A DNA stretch of 35,500 nt from an uncultured Cellvibrionales bacterium (GTDB lineage: Bacteria > Pseudomonadota > Gammaproteobacteria > Pseudomonadales > Porticoccaceae): NCBI GenBank assembly GCA_913031145.1, contig CAJWCO010000027.1, forward strand, positions 1-35,500. Reading direction: 5' to 3'. The notes beneath the pieces are model-generated. The model was given only the letters and a program-made list of their open reading frames with translations, searched no databases and was not told the DNA's origin. Positions 25,211 to 32,632 of the stretch are shown here, piece by piece. A program made the translations under genes and the position numbers. How positions within the stretch are numbered: position 1 is the stretch's first letter; the number at the start of each line of letters is the position of its first letter.

Positions 25211-25495
25211 ATGGCAACTTACCATCTAACAACAATACAAATTCTAGATAAAGTAAGATTCTTAAAGTATGCGCAGGAGGCAAGGCCGTTGTTAGAAAGA
25301 TATGGAGGAGAATACCTTGCCATGGGTCGTGCATCAGGGAGTCTTGAGGGTGATCCTCTGTCCGAGCCTATTGTTTTGACTAGATGGGAAAATACCCAAC
25401 AGTTGAAAGATTTTTGGGGGTCATCAGAATACAAGCGGTTACGAAAACTGCGCGATGGAGCGGTTGTCGTGAATAGTACGATCCTTGAATCATAA
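25211..25495 (+). CDS. DUF1330-like small alpha/beta-barrel protein
   Basis: 94 residues with the dimeric ferredoxin-like pattern of DUF1330: an early strand YHLTTIQI, helix YAQEARPLLERYGGEYLAMG, then PIVLTRWENTQQLKDFW and the terminal strand. This family is common in catabolic operons, with no well-defined activity. It lies 35 bases after the Fe-ADH and 18 before the thiolase start. Confidence 0.8.
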   Translation: MATYHLTTIQILDKVRFLKYAQEARPLLERYGGEYLAMGRASGSLEGDPLSEPIVLTRWENTQQLKDFWGSSEYKRLRKLRDGAVVVNSTILES

Positions 25496-25513
25496 ATTAG
25501 GGTGGCGTGTTCG

Positions 25514-26746
25514 ATGTCAGATGTTTTCATAATAGGAACTGGAATGACAAGATTTGGTAGGTTCGTTGATGAGTCGGTTAAGTCTCTCACTGCACGTGCG
25601 GTGACCGCTGCGCTTGCAGACAGTGGTCTCTCGCCTAATCGTATCAAAGCGGCTTTTTTCGCTAACGCTACCCAAGGTGCGCTTGAGGGGCAACACATGG
25701 TAAGGGGCCAGGTTGCACTGCGACCACTCAAGATCGAGGGAGTTCCTATTATAAACGTTGAAAATGCGTGTGCATCAGCTACTACAGCCGTTAACTTAGC
25801 GGTAAGTTATATCAAGTCTGGCGTTGCTGATGTGGTACTCGCAGTAGGAGTGGACAAGATGGTCACTTCCGATAAGGCGCAAATGCTACGTGTTTTTGAC
25901 GGCGCATGGGATGTTCACGATACCACGCGAGGAACTCAGTTATTGATCGAGTTAGGTTCAGGTGTTGTACCGCCGAAAAATATACAGGAGCAACAGAAAA
26001 GGTCTTTTTTTATGGACGTATACGCGGCATTTGCTAAAGCGCATATGGATACATTCGGAACAACACAGCGTCAAATTGCGCTTGCCTCAGCGAAGAATCA
26101 CACGCACTCCAGCTTAAACCCTCTTGCACAGTATCAAAGAGCGATGACTGTTGATGAAGTATTATCGGCGCCTACAGTCGTTTGGCCCTACACAATCCCG
26201 ATGTGCGCACCTGTAAGTGATGGCGCCGCCGCTTTGGTGCTATGCTCCAGAAATGCACTGAAAGAAACGGCGGAAGCGCGTCCAATCAAAGTTCTCGCGT
26301 CGCAGATACGAACCGGCATATCGCGTAACTCGACGGATTTTGATAAGCATGTCGGCCATTTGACGGCAACAGCCGCTTATGACGAAGCCTCGGTTGAGCC
26401 CGGCGATATTTCTTGTGCAGAGGTACACGACGCCACTGCTTTCGCTGAAATTCAGCAGATAGAGAACTTAATGTTTGCGCCATTTGGCGGAGGGGGCTGG
26501 TTTATTGAGCAGGGTGATGGAACTTTGGGGGGAAAACTACCGGTTAATCCGTCTGGAGGGCTTCAATCCAAGGGGCACCCCATAGGCGCGACGGGAATAG
26601 CACAGCTACACGAGTTGACATTGCAACTGCGCGGTGAGGCCGGGGCTCGCCAAGTAGACGGTGCTAGATTAGCGATTGCAGAAAATGGCGGCGGACTTTA
26701 CGGTGTTGAAGAAGCAACTGCTGCCGTCACCATTTTAGGCGTGTGA
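25514..26746 (+). CDS. Thiolase-family protein (acetyl-CoA acetyltransferase/SCP-x type)
   Basis: 410 residues. The nucleophile Cys86 lies in NACASAT, and the C-terminal block GGLQSKGHPIGATG carries the catalytic His; VHDATA matches the SCP-x-type HDA motif rather than the NEAF of degradative thiolases. The second catalytic Cys near the C-terminus (CxG) is not seen: the end reads NGGGLYG. This is typical of the SCP2-thiolase-like subgroup involved in sterol and other lipid or cyclic-acid catabolism. It probably gives the final thiolytic cleavage or a retro-Claisen step. ATG 25514 with upstream GGTGG is chosen over GTG 25502. Last enzyme of the operon. Confidence 0.9.
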   Translation: MSDVFIIGTGMTRFGRFVDESVKSLTARAVTAALADSGLSPNRIKAAFFANATQGALEGQHMVRGQVALRPLKIEGVPIINVENACASATTAVNLAVSYIKSGVADVVLAVGVDKMVTSDKAQMLRVFDGAWDVHDTTRGTQLLIELGSGVVPPKNIQEQQKRSFFMDVYAAFAKAHMDTFGTTQRQIALASAKNHTHSSLNPLAQYQRAMTVDEVLSAPTVVWPYTIPMCAPVSDGAAALVLCSRNALKETAEARPIKVLASQIRTGISRNSTDFDKHVGHLTATAAYDEASVEPGDISCAEVHDATAFAEIQQIENLMFAPFGGGGWFIEQGDGTLGGKLPVNPSGGLQSKGHPIGATGIAQLHELTLQLRGEAGARQVDGARLAIAENGGGLYGVEEATAAVTILGV

Positions 26747-26905
26747 CAGGAGCCTCGGCTCTTTGTTACCGCGCAAACCATGGCGTTGGCTCGAAGAGGG
26801 CGATGTTGTCACTTGGAATCTTATTGATAAGTCGATAAACTCTCGCCCGCAACGGTGAAGTCGCCGACAAAACTGCGTCTCTATTGAATACCGTATGCTA
26901 TTTTC

Positions 26906-26923
26906 ACCGGTAATTAAATCGGT
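26906..26923. promoter_or_regulatory. Possible TetR operator
   Basis: ACCG and CGGT flank an AT-rich 10-base centre, giving a short dyad 90 bases upstream of the TetR gene. TetR proteins often bind such sites in their own promoters. I found no clear second copy in the divergent promoter at 16022-16549, so support is weak. Confidence 0.25.
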
Positions 26924-27013
26924 TCTTTTTGTCAGTTTGCCTCAATGAGTCTGAGTTTTTGTGCCAAACAGAATTTTTTACGAGGACATCATTCGTGAGA
27001 GGATATCGTCCCA

Positions 27014-27601
27014 ATGATAAACAAAAAAGTAGCAACATCGTCAACCGGCCGTGAAAGAATTCTTAAGTCGGCCGCACGGCTGTTTGGAGAACTCGGTTAT
27101 GATCGAACGAGCATCCGTAAAATTTCACTTGAGTCCGGGATGAAGGCCGGTTCTATTTATTATTTTTTTAAATCAAAAGACGAACTACTATTAGAGGTTC
27201 AAGCGCGCGGGTTTGAGCTAATGTCAAAATACGTCGCTGAAGCGACTACTAATGTCACCGATCCATGGGAGCGGTTGTATAGAGCTTGCGAAGCGCATTT
27301 AAATGGTATGTTTGATAATAGGACTTTTATTGAAGTCACGGTGCGCGAACTCCCTGATCGGCATCCGGGGCCATCAAGAAGAGCCATGATAAGGTTGCGT
27401 TCGAAATATGAGGCCCTATTCGTTAGAATTATTGAAGATCTCCCGCTAAATGGATCAGTCGATCATTCTGATTTTAGACTGACTCTTCTCGGTTCGATGG
27501 CGTGGACACTCGTTTGGTATGATCCTGCAGGGCGGCACACGCCTCATGAAATGGCTCGAAAAATGGTCGATCTATTACGGTACCAGAGTTCAGCCGAATA
27601 A
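27014..27601 (+). CDS. TetR/AcrR-family transcriptional regulator
   Basis: 195 residues. The N-terminal helix-turn-helix (about 13-59) contains ARLFGELGYDRTSIRKIS and GSIYYFFKSKDELLLEV, the hallmark recognition-helix region. The C-terminal ligand domain has the shape seen in KstR2-like regulators of acyl-CoA catabolism. GAGAGGAT lies about 10 bases before ATG 27014. Placed right after the catabolic operon and in the same direction, separated by 267 bases, it likely represses the operon and the receptor genes until a CoA-ester intermediate accumulates. That last point is inference from gene position. Confidence 0.9.
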   Translation: MINKKVATSSTGRERILKSAARLFGELGYDRTSIRKISLESGMKAGSIYYFFKSKDELLLEVQARGFELMSKYVAEATTNVTDPWERLYRACEAHLNGMFDNRTFIEVTVRELPDRHPGPSRRAMIRLRSKYEALFVRIIEDLPLNGSVDHSDFRLTLLGSMAWTLVWYDPAGRHTPHEMARKMVDLLRYQSSAE

Positions 27602-27810
27602 GGTTACATTTGCAATGTGGTAGCGTAGAGCGGTATTTTTTGCAGAATGCGACTAACAAAAGACAAGAGGAACTGATAAATTTGCCGCTAGTCGGCTGAG
27701 TAGCAACAGGGAATAGCTTAGCCGGTCTGCCATCACAGGCTCAGGCCCCACTCACACGCGGTGCAAATAATACTTTTCAAGCATTCGCGATGTAATTACC
27801 ACATTATTTG

Positions 27811-28410
27811 TTATTTTGCCGCAAGTGCCTCGACGCTAATTCGTAAGGCGACGTCCATGCTAAATCCAAACAGTTTGGCATAATCAATTCCAAAATCGGC
27901 TCTGCTGATCGACCCATAAGCATCGGCGCCACAAACGCGACGAAGTTTCATCGGGTGCAGCATACATTTAAACGACTTGATTGAGAGATTAACGGGCTTT
28001 GAGACACCATGGAGTGTTAACTTACCTTCAACGGCGGTGGGCTCGCCATCAACGAAGTCAATCAAACGTCCTGTGTAAGTGGCAAGGGGGAACTTCTTGA
28101 CATCAAACATATCATCACTTTTCGCATGGTTATTCATTTTCAAGTGACCGAAATCAATAGTTGCCATATCCATTGTCACGTTTATGTCACCTGTTTCCTC
28201 TTCGAGGTCGAGCATGATGGTTCCGGATGTCGCATTGATCTTGCCCCGCCAAGTGGAAAGCCCACCCATGTGGTCGGCTTCAAATGAGGGGTAAGTGTGA
28301 CTAGAGTCGATCTCATAGAATTTGGGTTTGGCAGTACACGGTAAACTCACCAGAGTGAGTGCAGCCAACAGGCACCATACAAAGTTTGTGTGTCGTTGTA
28401 TCATTTTCAT
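27811..28410 (-). CDS. YceI-family periplasmic protein
   Basis: 199 residues with signal peptide (about 1-27, ending CTA) followed by the YceI lipocalin-like barrel. Visible are FYEIDSSHTYPSFEADHMG, MFDVKKFPLATYTG and KLTLHGVSKPVNL, all typical of the family. YceI proteins bind isoprenoid or other amphipathic molecules in the periplasm; the function is poorly known. AAGGA precedes ATG 28410 at good spacing. Monocistronic and divergent from the ubiquitin-like operon, from which it is separated by 333 bases. Confidence 0.92.
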   Translation of the reverse strand: MKMIQRHTNFVWCLLAALTLVSLPCTAKPKFYEIDSSHTYPSFEADHMGGLSTWRGKINATSGTIMLDLEEETGDINVTMDMATIDFGHLKMNNHAKSDDMFDVKKFPLATYTGRLIDFVDGEPTAVEGKLTLHGVSKPVNLSIKSFKCMLHPMKLRRVCGADAYGSISRADFGIDYAKLFGFSMDVALRISVEALAAK

Positions 28411-28743
28411 TTAATCCTTTTATTCGCCGCAAATAAGTCAGTAGCATTTAGCCTGTTTAGGAAACCACAAATCCGCGCCTGATGGAATAGTCATTTTAAG
28501 CCAATAAATGTAAATGACGTGGGCCAAACCCCTTTGACGGCTTAGTCTCAGCAAGATAGTTAGGCCACGGTGGCTCTGGGCCTTTAAAAAGCCCGAAAGC
28601 AGTTTTGGGAGCCTTATAGAAACGGCGATGCCACTGCAGTTCGACAATGCAAAAAAGTACGCTATGCTGTAGTGGATTGTCAATGTATGAACACTTTTTA
28701 CGTCTCAAGCATTGAAGGTTTTAGACAACGAGTAAGATAGCGC
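28411..28743. other. Intergenic region upstream of the ubiquitin-like operon
   Basis: No gene recognised. Minus-strand open frames at 28438-28683 and 28496-28708 overlap each other and lack any known pattern. The region holds the divergent promoters of yceI-like and E1-like genes; the best plus-strand candidate is listed separately. A short GGGC/GCCC hairpin near 28578-28594 lacks a T run. Confidence 0.45.
28640..28668 (+). promoter_or_regulatory. Candidate sigma70 promoter of the ubiquitin-like operon
   Basis: TTCGAC (-35 like) and TATGCT (-10 like) are 17 bases apart, about 75 bases before the E1 start codon. Both hexamers have four of six consensus bases. The -35 element is also one arm of an inverted repeat (GACAAT/ATTGTC, 28643-28681), which could be a regulator site. 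Confidence 0.35.
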
Positions 28744-29853
28744 ATGGAAAGATATCACCGGCACTCACTAATAGATTGGTTCCCGCAAGATAAGGTCATG
28801 GCCAGTTCATGTGCCATCATCGGTTGTGGTGCCACTGGGAATGAGGTGGCTAAAAATTTTGCGCTTCTGGGGGTGGGTACGATAGATCTTTTTGATTTCG
28901 ACACGATCGAGCTCCACAATTTAACCCGTAGTATACTTTTCCGAGAAGCTGATGTCGGTAAAAATAAAGCCGAAACAGCGGCTTGCCGACTTCGGGAATT
29001 AGATCCGAATGTTGTGGTGAAAGCATATGCTGGTGACTTTTGGGACACACTATCGTTAAAAAAGCTGGCATCTTATAGCTGCGTTGTGTGCTGTGTGGAC
29101 AATTTCGAAGCGCGAATTAAGCTCAATTTGCTTTGCCTTTTGACAAAAACATCCCTTATTAATACGGGTATCGACAGTCGATTTGGGCAAGTTGACGTTT
29201 TTCCCTTTAACGCCGCTGCAACGGTCGGGTGCTACGAGTGCAATTTGCCCGATTCGGTCTATACCAGAATGCAAGAGAGATACTCGTGCGGATGGTTGAA
29301 AAAAGTCGCTTACCGGGAGAGAAAAATACCAACGACAATTATGACAGCGAGCCTCGCCGCTTCGCTCGCGGTGTCAAAAGCCATGCAGTTAATTGCAGGA
29401 AATACAGGAAACTTGGCTGAACGTATCCTTGTTGATACATTTAGCGGCCACTCGACTTTGAGTACCATTGAAAACAATGATGCATGTGTAGCTTGTGGTG
29501 ATGTGGGTGCAACCATTACGATTATGCAGGCAAGTTCCATCGTTCATGATACATTTCGGAACGTGGCAGAGCAGCCGTGTTTCCTGACGACAAGCGATGC
29601 GATTTTGGTCTCTAAGCGCTGTGTTAAGTGCCAACCAGATGACGACGACGCAGAGGTCGTTTTTGAACGAGTGTCTAATTTTAACGCAACACAGAGTATG
29701 TGCCCAACGTGTCAAGAAGACAGTATGCAGTTAGATATTAGAGATACGTTTACGGTTGATGAGTTAATAACCCACTTCGTTGGTAGAAAACTACCGGCAA
29801 AATTTGTACGATTTAGTAATCACCAAAAGACCATTATTATAGAATTGGAGTAG
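28744..29853 (+). CDS. E1-like ubiquitin-activating enzyme (ThiF/MoeB/UBA fold)
   Basis: 369 residues. Expected to adenylate the C-terminal Gly of the Ub-like protein and carry it as a thioester. N-terminal RYHRHSL leads into the nucleotide loop IIGCGATGNEVAK (G27, G29, G32), then DLFDFDTIELHNLTRS (acidic and Arg residues of the adenylation site), DVGKNKAE with Lys, and CCVDN with D119. CYEC (C163, C166) and CVAC (C248, C251) look like the zinc pair; two further CxxC pairs occur at C293/C296 and C320/C323. C182 in ERYSCGW, just before the crossover PTT (196-198), is my candidate catalytic Cys. The C-terminus (about 325-369) is a small domain that could recruit the E2. First gene of a four-gene operon; it corresponds to BilC-type proteins. 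Confidence 0.92.
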   Translation: MERYHRHSLIDWFPQDKVMASSCAIIGCGATGNEVAKNFALLGVGTIDLFDFDTIELHNLTRSILFREADVGKNKAETAACRLRELDPNVVVKAYAGDFWDTLSLKKLASYSCVVCCVDNFEARIKLNLLCLLTKTSLINTGIDSRFGQVDVFPFNAAATVGCYECNLPDSVYTRMQERYSCGWLKKVAYRERKIPTTIMTASLAASLAVSKAMQLIAGNTGNLAERILVDTFSGHSTLSTIENNDACVACGDVGATITIMQASSIVHDTFRNVAEQPCFLTTSDAILVSKRCVKCQPDDDDAEVVFERVSNFNATQSMCPTCQEDSMQLDIRDTFTVDELITHFVGRKLPAKFVRFSNHQKTIIIELE

Positions 29854-29858
29854 GCGTC

Positions 29859-30110
29859 ATGTCAGAAATCAGTGTTATCGTCAGAACGGCAGATCAAAAG
29901 CGTAAAGCAGAAGTTTCTCTGGGTGCTAATAGTACCGGAGAAGACGTCATTCAGGCTTCTATCGACAACTGGTCGCTACCTACAGATACGGATTACAGCC
30001 TCGTTAATACCGTTTCTGGAAAGACCATTAGGCCCACTTCAACCCTGCGCGCTAGTTTCGTCAGAGATGGCGATCTGCTTGAAGTACAACCGATATTGGT
30101 GGCGGGCTGA
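29859..30110 (+). CDS. Ubiquitin-like modifier protein (single beta-grasp domain)
   Basis: 83 residues fitting one beta-grasp fold: strand SEISVIVRT, strand KAEVSL, helix GEDVIQASIDNW, YSLVNT and KTIRPTSTL, then RDGDLLEVQPILVAG. The DGDLLEV segment before a short tail is characteristic of bacterial Ub-like proteins. It ends in Ala-Gly at the very C-terminus, so no proteolytic maturation would be needed, and the terminal pair is AG instead of GG. BilA of the Bil antiphage system usually has two Ub-like domains; here there is one. AGTAGG precedes the ATG. It lies 5 bases after the E1 gene and 3 before the E2 gene. Assigned by fold pattern plus neighbours. Confidence 0.88.
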   Translation: MSEISVIVRTADQKRKAEVSLGANSTGEDVIQASIDNWSLPTDTDYSLVNTVSGKTIRPTSTLRASFVRDGDLLEVQPILVAG

Positions 30111-30113
30111 CGT

Positions 30114-30731
30114 ATGCAATTATTTGCGGCGCGGCTTGACGAGGATCTTCGAAAAATTGAAGCGCTTTCGAAGTCAGTAGGAAGACGTGTTCTGTTGAAG
30201 TCAAAAACAGATAATTTGGTTGACGATATTATGCTGACGGGGTCTTGCAATGTCCGATTGGCGTTAAAGTACCCAACAGTCCCTTCACGTCAGTACCCAA
30301 AGAAGGTGCAAAAAACCACTGATGTCGTCGTTAAATTGCTATCGCGATACCCTTTGGTCGAGCCGATTGCTGAAATTACTACGCCGATTTTTCACCCAAA
30401 CGTGTATGCGTCAGGGAAGATATGCTTAGGAACTAAGTGGCTGCCGTCCGAAGGCTTGGATCTTGTCATCAAGCGAATTATTCAGATTATTACCTTCGAC
30501 GATACTATCTTAAATGATGCGTCGGTTGCTAACAGACACGCGCTGAATTGGTACAGAGGTGCTATAAAACGGGATCCTTCGGCGTTTCCTACAGAGGTTT
30601 TTGAAATTATAGAACCTCAATCTGCTATTCCAGTGTCTTGGAGTGATGTGCCTTCAGAAGTGTCTGCAACGGGCGGTGCACCAGAAAAACCTGCAGCACC
30701 AAAAAAGATGCAGTTCAGGACTTCATCATGA
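30114..30731 (+). CDS. E2-like ubiquitin-conjugating (UBC-fold) protein
   Basis: 205 residues. The UBC core spans about 1-165. TTPIFHPNVYASGKICLG places the HPN motif at 94-96 and the catalytic Cys at C104, spacing as in eukaryotic E2s. The following WLPSEGLDLVIKRIIQII is the helix that packs behind the active site. A C-terminal extension (about 170-205) is rich in Pro, Ala, Ser and Lys and looks disordered; it may contact the JAMM protein or targets. It would accept the modifier from the E1 and transfer it to substrate lysines; no E3 is encoded nearby. Stop overlaps the JAMM start (ATGA). Corresponds to BilB-type proteins. Confidence 0.9.
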   Translation: MQLFAARLDEDLRKIEALSKSVGRRVLLKSKTDNLVDDIMLTGSCNVRLALKYPTVPSRQYPKKVQKTTDVVVKLLSRYPLVEPIAEITTPIFHPNVYASGKICLGTKWLPSEGLDLVIKRIIQIITFDDTILNDASVANRHALNWYRGAIKRDPSAFPTEVFEIIEPQSAIPVSWSDVPSEVSATGGAPEKPAAPKKMQFRTSS

Positions 30732-31309
30732 AATGGACAGCGCTCGATGCGGACATTCGTGCAGTGAAACTTGGAACGGTTACACGCCACTGGTCTGCAC
30801 TGGATCTGGCGTCGCTCGTCAGCGGTACCGAAGAATGCCCAATGGTTATTTTTCCTAAACATGTGCGCACGAAAATTTTGGCGCACGTCAGTACTAAGGA
30901 GGTCGAACTTGGCGGGCTTCTGGTGGGGACGGTCATCAGTATTGAGGATTTGAGTCAGGGCTTAGTGGCGATTGCTATTCATGATTCCGTGCCAAGTGAA
31001 GATTTTGAATCAACCAGTGCCTCGTTGATCATGGGCGCAAGTGTTTGGCAACGAGCGAATACTGCAATAAATAACCACAGGTTTGTGGTTGGGTGGTACC
31101 ACAGTCATCCTAATCTTGGGGCTTTTTTCAGCGGCGTGGATCGAAAAACACAGACGGATTTCTTTAACTCTGAATATAATCTGGGGCTTGTGGTTGATCC
31201 CCAAAGAAATGAAGAGAAATGGTTTATTGGCTCTGAATCACTTGAAGTTAGCCCGAACAATGTGACTGCGAGTTCCTTTGGCATGCAGTTTTCTGATAGT
31301 GCAAGATGA
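30728..31309 (+). CDS. JAMM/MPN-domain isopeptidase (deubiquitinase-like)
   Basis: 193-residue zinc metalloprotease. The complete JAMM set is visible: E60 (VELGG), H125 and H127 (GWYHSHP), S135 and D138 (FFSGVD). This is the catalytic arrangement of RPN11/AMSH and of bacterial JAB proteins, so it should remove the Ub-like modifier from conjugates or trim its C-terminus. Since the modifier already ends in Gly, deconjugation is more likely than maturation. About 38 residues precede the MPN core and a short tail follows. ATG overlaps the E2 stop by 4 bases. Last gene of the operon, followed 17 bases later by a terminator. Corresponds to BilD-type proteins. Confidence 0.92.
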   Translation: MKWTALDADIRAVKLGTVTRHWSALDLASLVSGTEECPMVIFPKHVRTKILAHVSTKEVELGGLLVGTVISIEDLSQGLVAIAIHDSVPSEDFESTSASLIMGASVWQRANTAINNHRFVVGWYHSHPNLGAFFSGVDRKTQTDFFNSEYNLGLVVDPQRNEEKWFIGSESLEVSPNNVTASSFGMQFSDSAR

Positions 31310-31325
31310 TTCTTCTCGCTGGGCG

Positions 31326-31352
31326 TGGCGGGGGAAGCCGCCAAGGTTTTTT
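31326..31352 (+). terminator. Intrinsic terminator after the ubiquitin-like operon
   Basis: TGGCGG (31326-31331) pairs perfectly with CCGCCA (31338-31343) across a 6-base loop, followed after three bases by six T residues (31347-31352). It lies 16 bases past the JAMM stop codon. Confidence 0.75.
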
Positions 31353-31386
31353 GCCGTCAGTATCTTCGTTAATGATTGCTTTGCGT

Positions 31387-31659
31387 TTAGTGAACACTCG
31401 AACAGAGACGGCGACATTGGACTGGGTACAGTGATACATCAAGTGATGCGGCGGTAATAAAATAATGATGTGATGCAGCCATGGACTTTTCGAAAACTTT
31501 ATCAACTGGAGGTGCCCAGCGAAGGTCGCCCTCAGGCGGTTCTGCATAGGGGATACCTTTCGCGTAAAAAATGCCATTTTCAGTTTTGCCCAAGCCAAGT
31601 GATTCAGCGTTGACTCCAGCCGAAGTTAATAGGGCAAATGCCATCAAAATTTTCACCAT
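31387..31659 (-). pseudogene. N-terminal remnant of a type-B carboxylesterase
   Basis: The minus-strand frame starts with a signal peptide (MVKILMAFALLTSAGVNA) and then GIFYAKGIPYAEPPEGDLRWAPP, the standard N-terminal motif of type-B carboxylesterases. After about 50 residues the resemblance is lost and the frame ends at 90 residues, whereas intact members have about 500. No GESAGG catalytic segment exists in the window. It is a truncated relic, probably left by deletion when neighbouring DNA was rearranged. Confidence 0.7.
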
Positions 31660-31734
31660 CGATCAATGCACATCAGAGCTTGGCCAAGTAATTGTAAAAA
31701 GCTATTCATAATAGACCGCTTATTCGTCAACGAC

Positions 31735-31788
31735 ACAGTGTTTTAGCGCGTGTCAGATATGAATACGAATTCATGCTAAAACTGTTTT
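31735..31788. repeat. Bulged inverted repeat in the intergenic region
   Basis: ACAG-TG-TTTTAGC (31735-31747) is complementary to GCTAAAACTGT (31775-31785) apart from two extra bases. Inside, ATGAAT (31759-31764) pairs with ATTCAT (31769-31774). The whole would fold as a hairpin with an 11-base bulge on one side and a TTT after the right arm. Function unknown; it could be a decayed terminator, operator or mobile-element end. Confidence 0.35.
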
Positions 31789-31900
31789 CAAGGTAGATCA
31801 TAAGTTACTACACTCGTGCGCCTTACACGTGATACTTCGCTGAACTGGCGGCGATACAAAAGATACTTTAAGGGTGAGTGATTAAATAAAAATGTAATAC

Positions 31901-32539
31901 ATGCAGGGGGGAACTTGGAGAGATCTGGTTACGATGTTTCAGCGATTGGCGTCCAAAAAAGCGATACCAAGACCCGACATTCCCAATATGGCTCTCGTAG
32001 ATGGGCCTCAGGGGATCAGACTTGGCCGGTTCAACAATACAAGTTTCCCTATTCGACCTGCCGCGATTCCCTCAGTACATGCTATGGCGTCACCGTGGGC
32101 TAGTGTCTTGGTTATTGGGATTGGAAGTCCGATGGGGCGGGAAGGGTGCATTCTCGGTGTAGGCACAATACTGAGCCCGGGGGTGAATCTTGATCGTAAT
32201 CCTGTGAGGGTTAGAAATTTTGAGTACGATTCTGATGACCCTATCCTCACAGGTCGAGATGTTTTACCTTTTTATACGCTGAACGCTTTGATTCAGGCGA
32301 TGTATGATCGTGAGCTTCAAGGTTTTGGTAACACCCGAATATTGCGCCCGGTAGAATCTGAAGATCCACAGATTAAAATTGCTTTGCGAGAGGTGACTGT
32401 TTTTGACACGATTTATGATGTCTTTGCCCAAAGGGCAATACATGGTGATGGCAGTAAAATCTATTGCCGGAATCAGGTCAAAAACACTCATTCGGCCGGA
32501 GTATTGAGTCGCCCGATAAAAAATAACAATGTGCATTAA
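31901..32539 (+). pseudogene. Degenerate GH3 beta-glucosidase fragment fused to unrecognised sequence
   Basis: Residues about 22-117 match the N-terminal GH3 barrel: IPRPDIPNMALVDGPQGIR, TSFP, PMGREG, ILSPGVNLDRNP and RNFEYDSDDPILTG are recognisable family landmarks. Several otherwise conserved positions are changed. From about residue 118 to 212 the GH3 pattern disappears and an unrelated sequence continues to the stop. The catalytic Asp region (SDW or MSDW) is missing. A real GH3 protein has 700 or more residues, so this is a broken, possibly chimeric relic. The last 95 residues I do not recognise. Confidence 0.65.
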
Positions 32540-32632
32540 GGAATAAATGACTGGTCGGGTAGGTTTTTACCAATGAAGCATCTGTTTTGAGAACATCTGA
32601 CAACCCAAAACTAGAAAATATGGTCATATTCT

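Noticed and set aside
28438-28708. Possible extra small gene upstream of the Ub-like operon on the minus strand
   Set aside because: Overlapping alternative frames without any domain or conserved pattern, lying in the promoter region.
28744-31309. Molybdopterin or thiamin sulfur-carrier operon (MoeB/ThiF with ThiS/MoaD)
   Set aside because: Those pathways have no UBC-fold E2; the HPN/Cys protein together with JAMM shows a conjugation system.
31735-31788. Integron attC site
   Set aside because: The core RYYYAAC/GTTRRRY sites are not present in the arms and no integrase is nearby.
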